From JALYGJ01 sp963781705 (GTDB lineage Bacteria; Chloroflexota; Limnocylindria; Limnocylindrales; CSP1-4), in contig CAWAGP010000010.1 in NCBI GenBank assembly GCA_963781705.1, positions 1,154,900-1,218,899 of the forward strand: DNA of 64,000 nucleotides. Reading direction: 5' to 3'. A program made the translations under genes and the position numbers. The number at the start of each line of letters is the position of its first letter. The stretch's first letter is position 1. The notes beneath the pieces were generated by a model. The model ran no database searches and had not been told where the DNA came from. It saw nothing but the letters and a program-made list of their open reading frames with translations. This document shows positions 63,859 to 64,000 of the stretch, piece by piece.

Positions 63859-64000
63859 ACGAACCGAAGTCTAGCGCGGACGGCCAGCGTTGAGCCCGAC
63901 GCGCTGTGCCCCTGGGGCAACCACAAGCTGGAGGTCGGGCGACCATGGATGGGCCTGCAATTGCGTGTTTCACGCGTCGGCGTTGGCAAAGGCTCGGCGG

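Noticed and set aside
63859..64000. Start of a further gene at the window end
   Set aside because: Too short to judge; no start with a ribosome site or recognisable product visible.

Overview
The window is 64 kb of high-GC bacterial chromosome, densely packed in short operons with many 4-base ATGA stop/start overlaps. Gene content suggests a free-living aerobic heterotroph. It includes acyl-CoA dehydrogenase with ETF and a membrane Fe-S ETF oxidoreductase, molybdopterin synthesis, CcdA/TlpA, MsrB, OsmC, several Pro/Thr-rich lipoproteins, a T-box ahead of thrS, and tRNAs with encoded CCA. Together these fit an uncultured Chloroflexota-type lineage. That assignment is my inference from style and gene content, with moderate confidence, not from a marker tree.

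Layout. 1-1.64 kb: 3' end of a class A penicillin-binding protein. 1.67-11.1 kb (minus): one long operon, infC-rpmI-rplT-pheS-pheT-cvpA-3-methyladenine glycosylase-mutS2-membrane dipeptidase. 11.1-14.6 kb: a surface lipoprotein, then thrS under a T-box. 14.8-20.05 kb: an orphan sugar-type binding protein, an NDP-forming acyl-CoA synthetase, a small membrane protein, an ornithine cyclodeaminase family protein and tRNA-Val. 20.2-29.7 kb: a secreted trypsin-like protease, a six-gene operon (peptide-binding lipoprotein, secreted metallopeptidase, DUF951 protein, MFS permease, asparaginase, amidohydrolase) and a repeat-bearing lipoprotein. 29.8-39 kb: msrB, a GIY-YIG protein, an SPFH / ribbon-helix-helix / ABC-2 exporter / small membrane protein operon, and a cluster of DinB-like proteins. 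39.3-44.9 kb: tRNA-Arg, a thiol-redox trio, an MBL hydrolase, a dCTP deaminase interrupted by an intein, and nrdR with a candidate NrdR box. 45-55.9 kb: VanW lipoprotein, ferredoxin, etfA-etfB-acyl-CoA dehydrogenase, then a minus-strand run OsmC-DUF4332-DUF1461-moeA-moaC-mogA-Fe-S oxidoreductase. 56-60.7 kb: HlyD-like adaptor, SIMPL protein and a complete Memo / radical SAM / AMMECR1 set. 60.9-64 kb: a collagen-like surface protein with nine 27-bp repeats, a possible transposase relic, a membrane protein, an excalibur protein and tRNA-Pro.

Two things stand out. First, dcd carries a 346-residue intein placed directly before the active-site Ser-Ser. It starts with Ala instead of Cys, has a Trp/Cys/Thr set typical of class 3 inteins, and keeps a LAGLIDADG endonuclease. 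Second, at least ten single-base frameshifts break otherwise conserved genes, including essential pheT. This looks more like indel errors in the assembly than gene decay, so products near those points should be read as the joined frames described in each entry.
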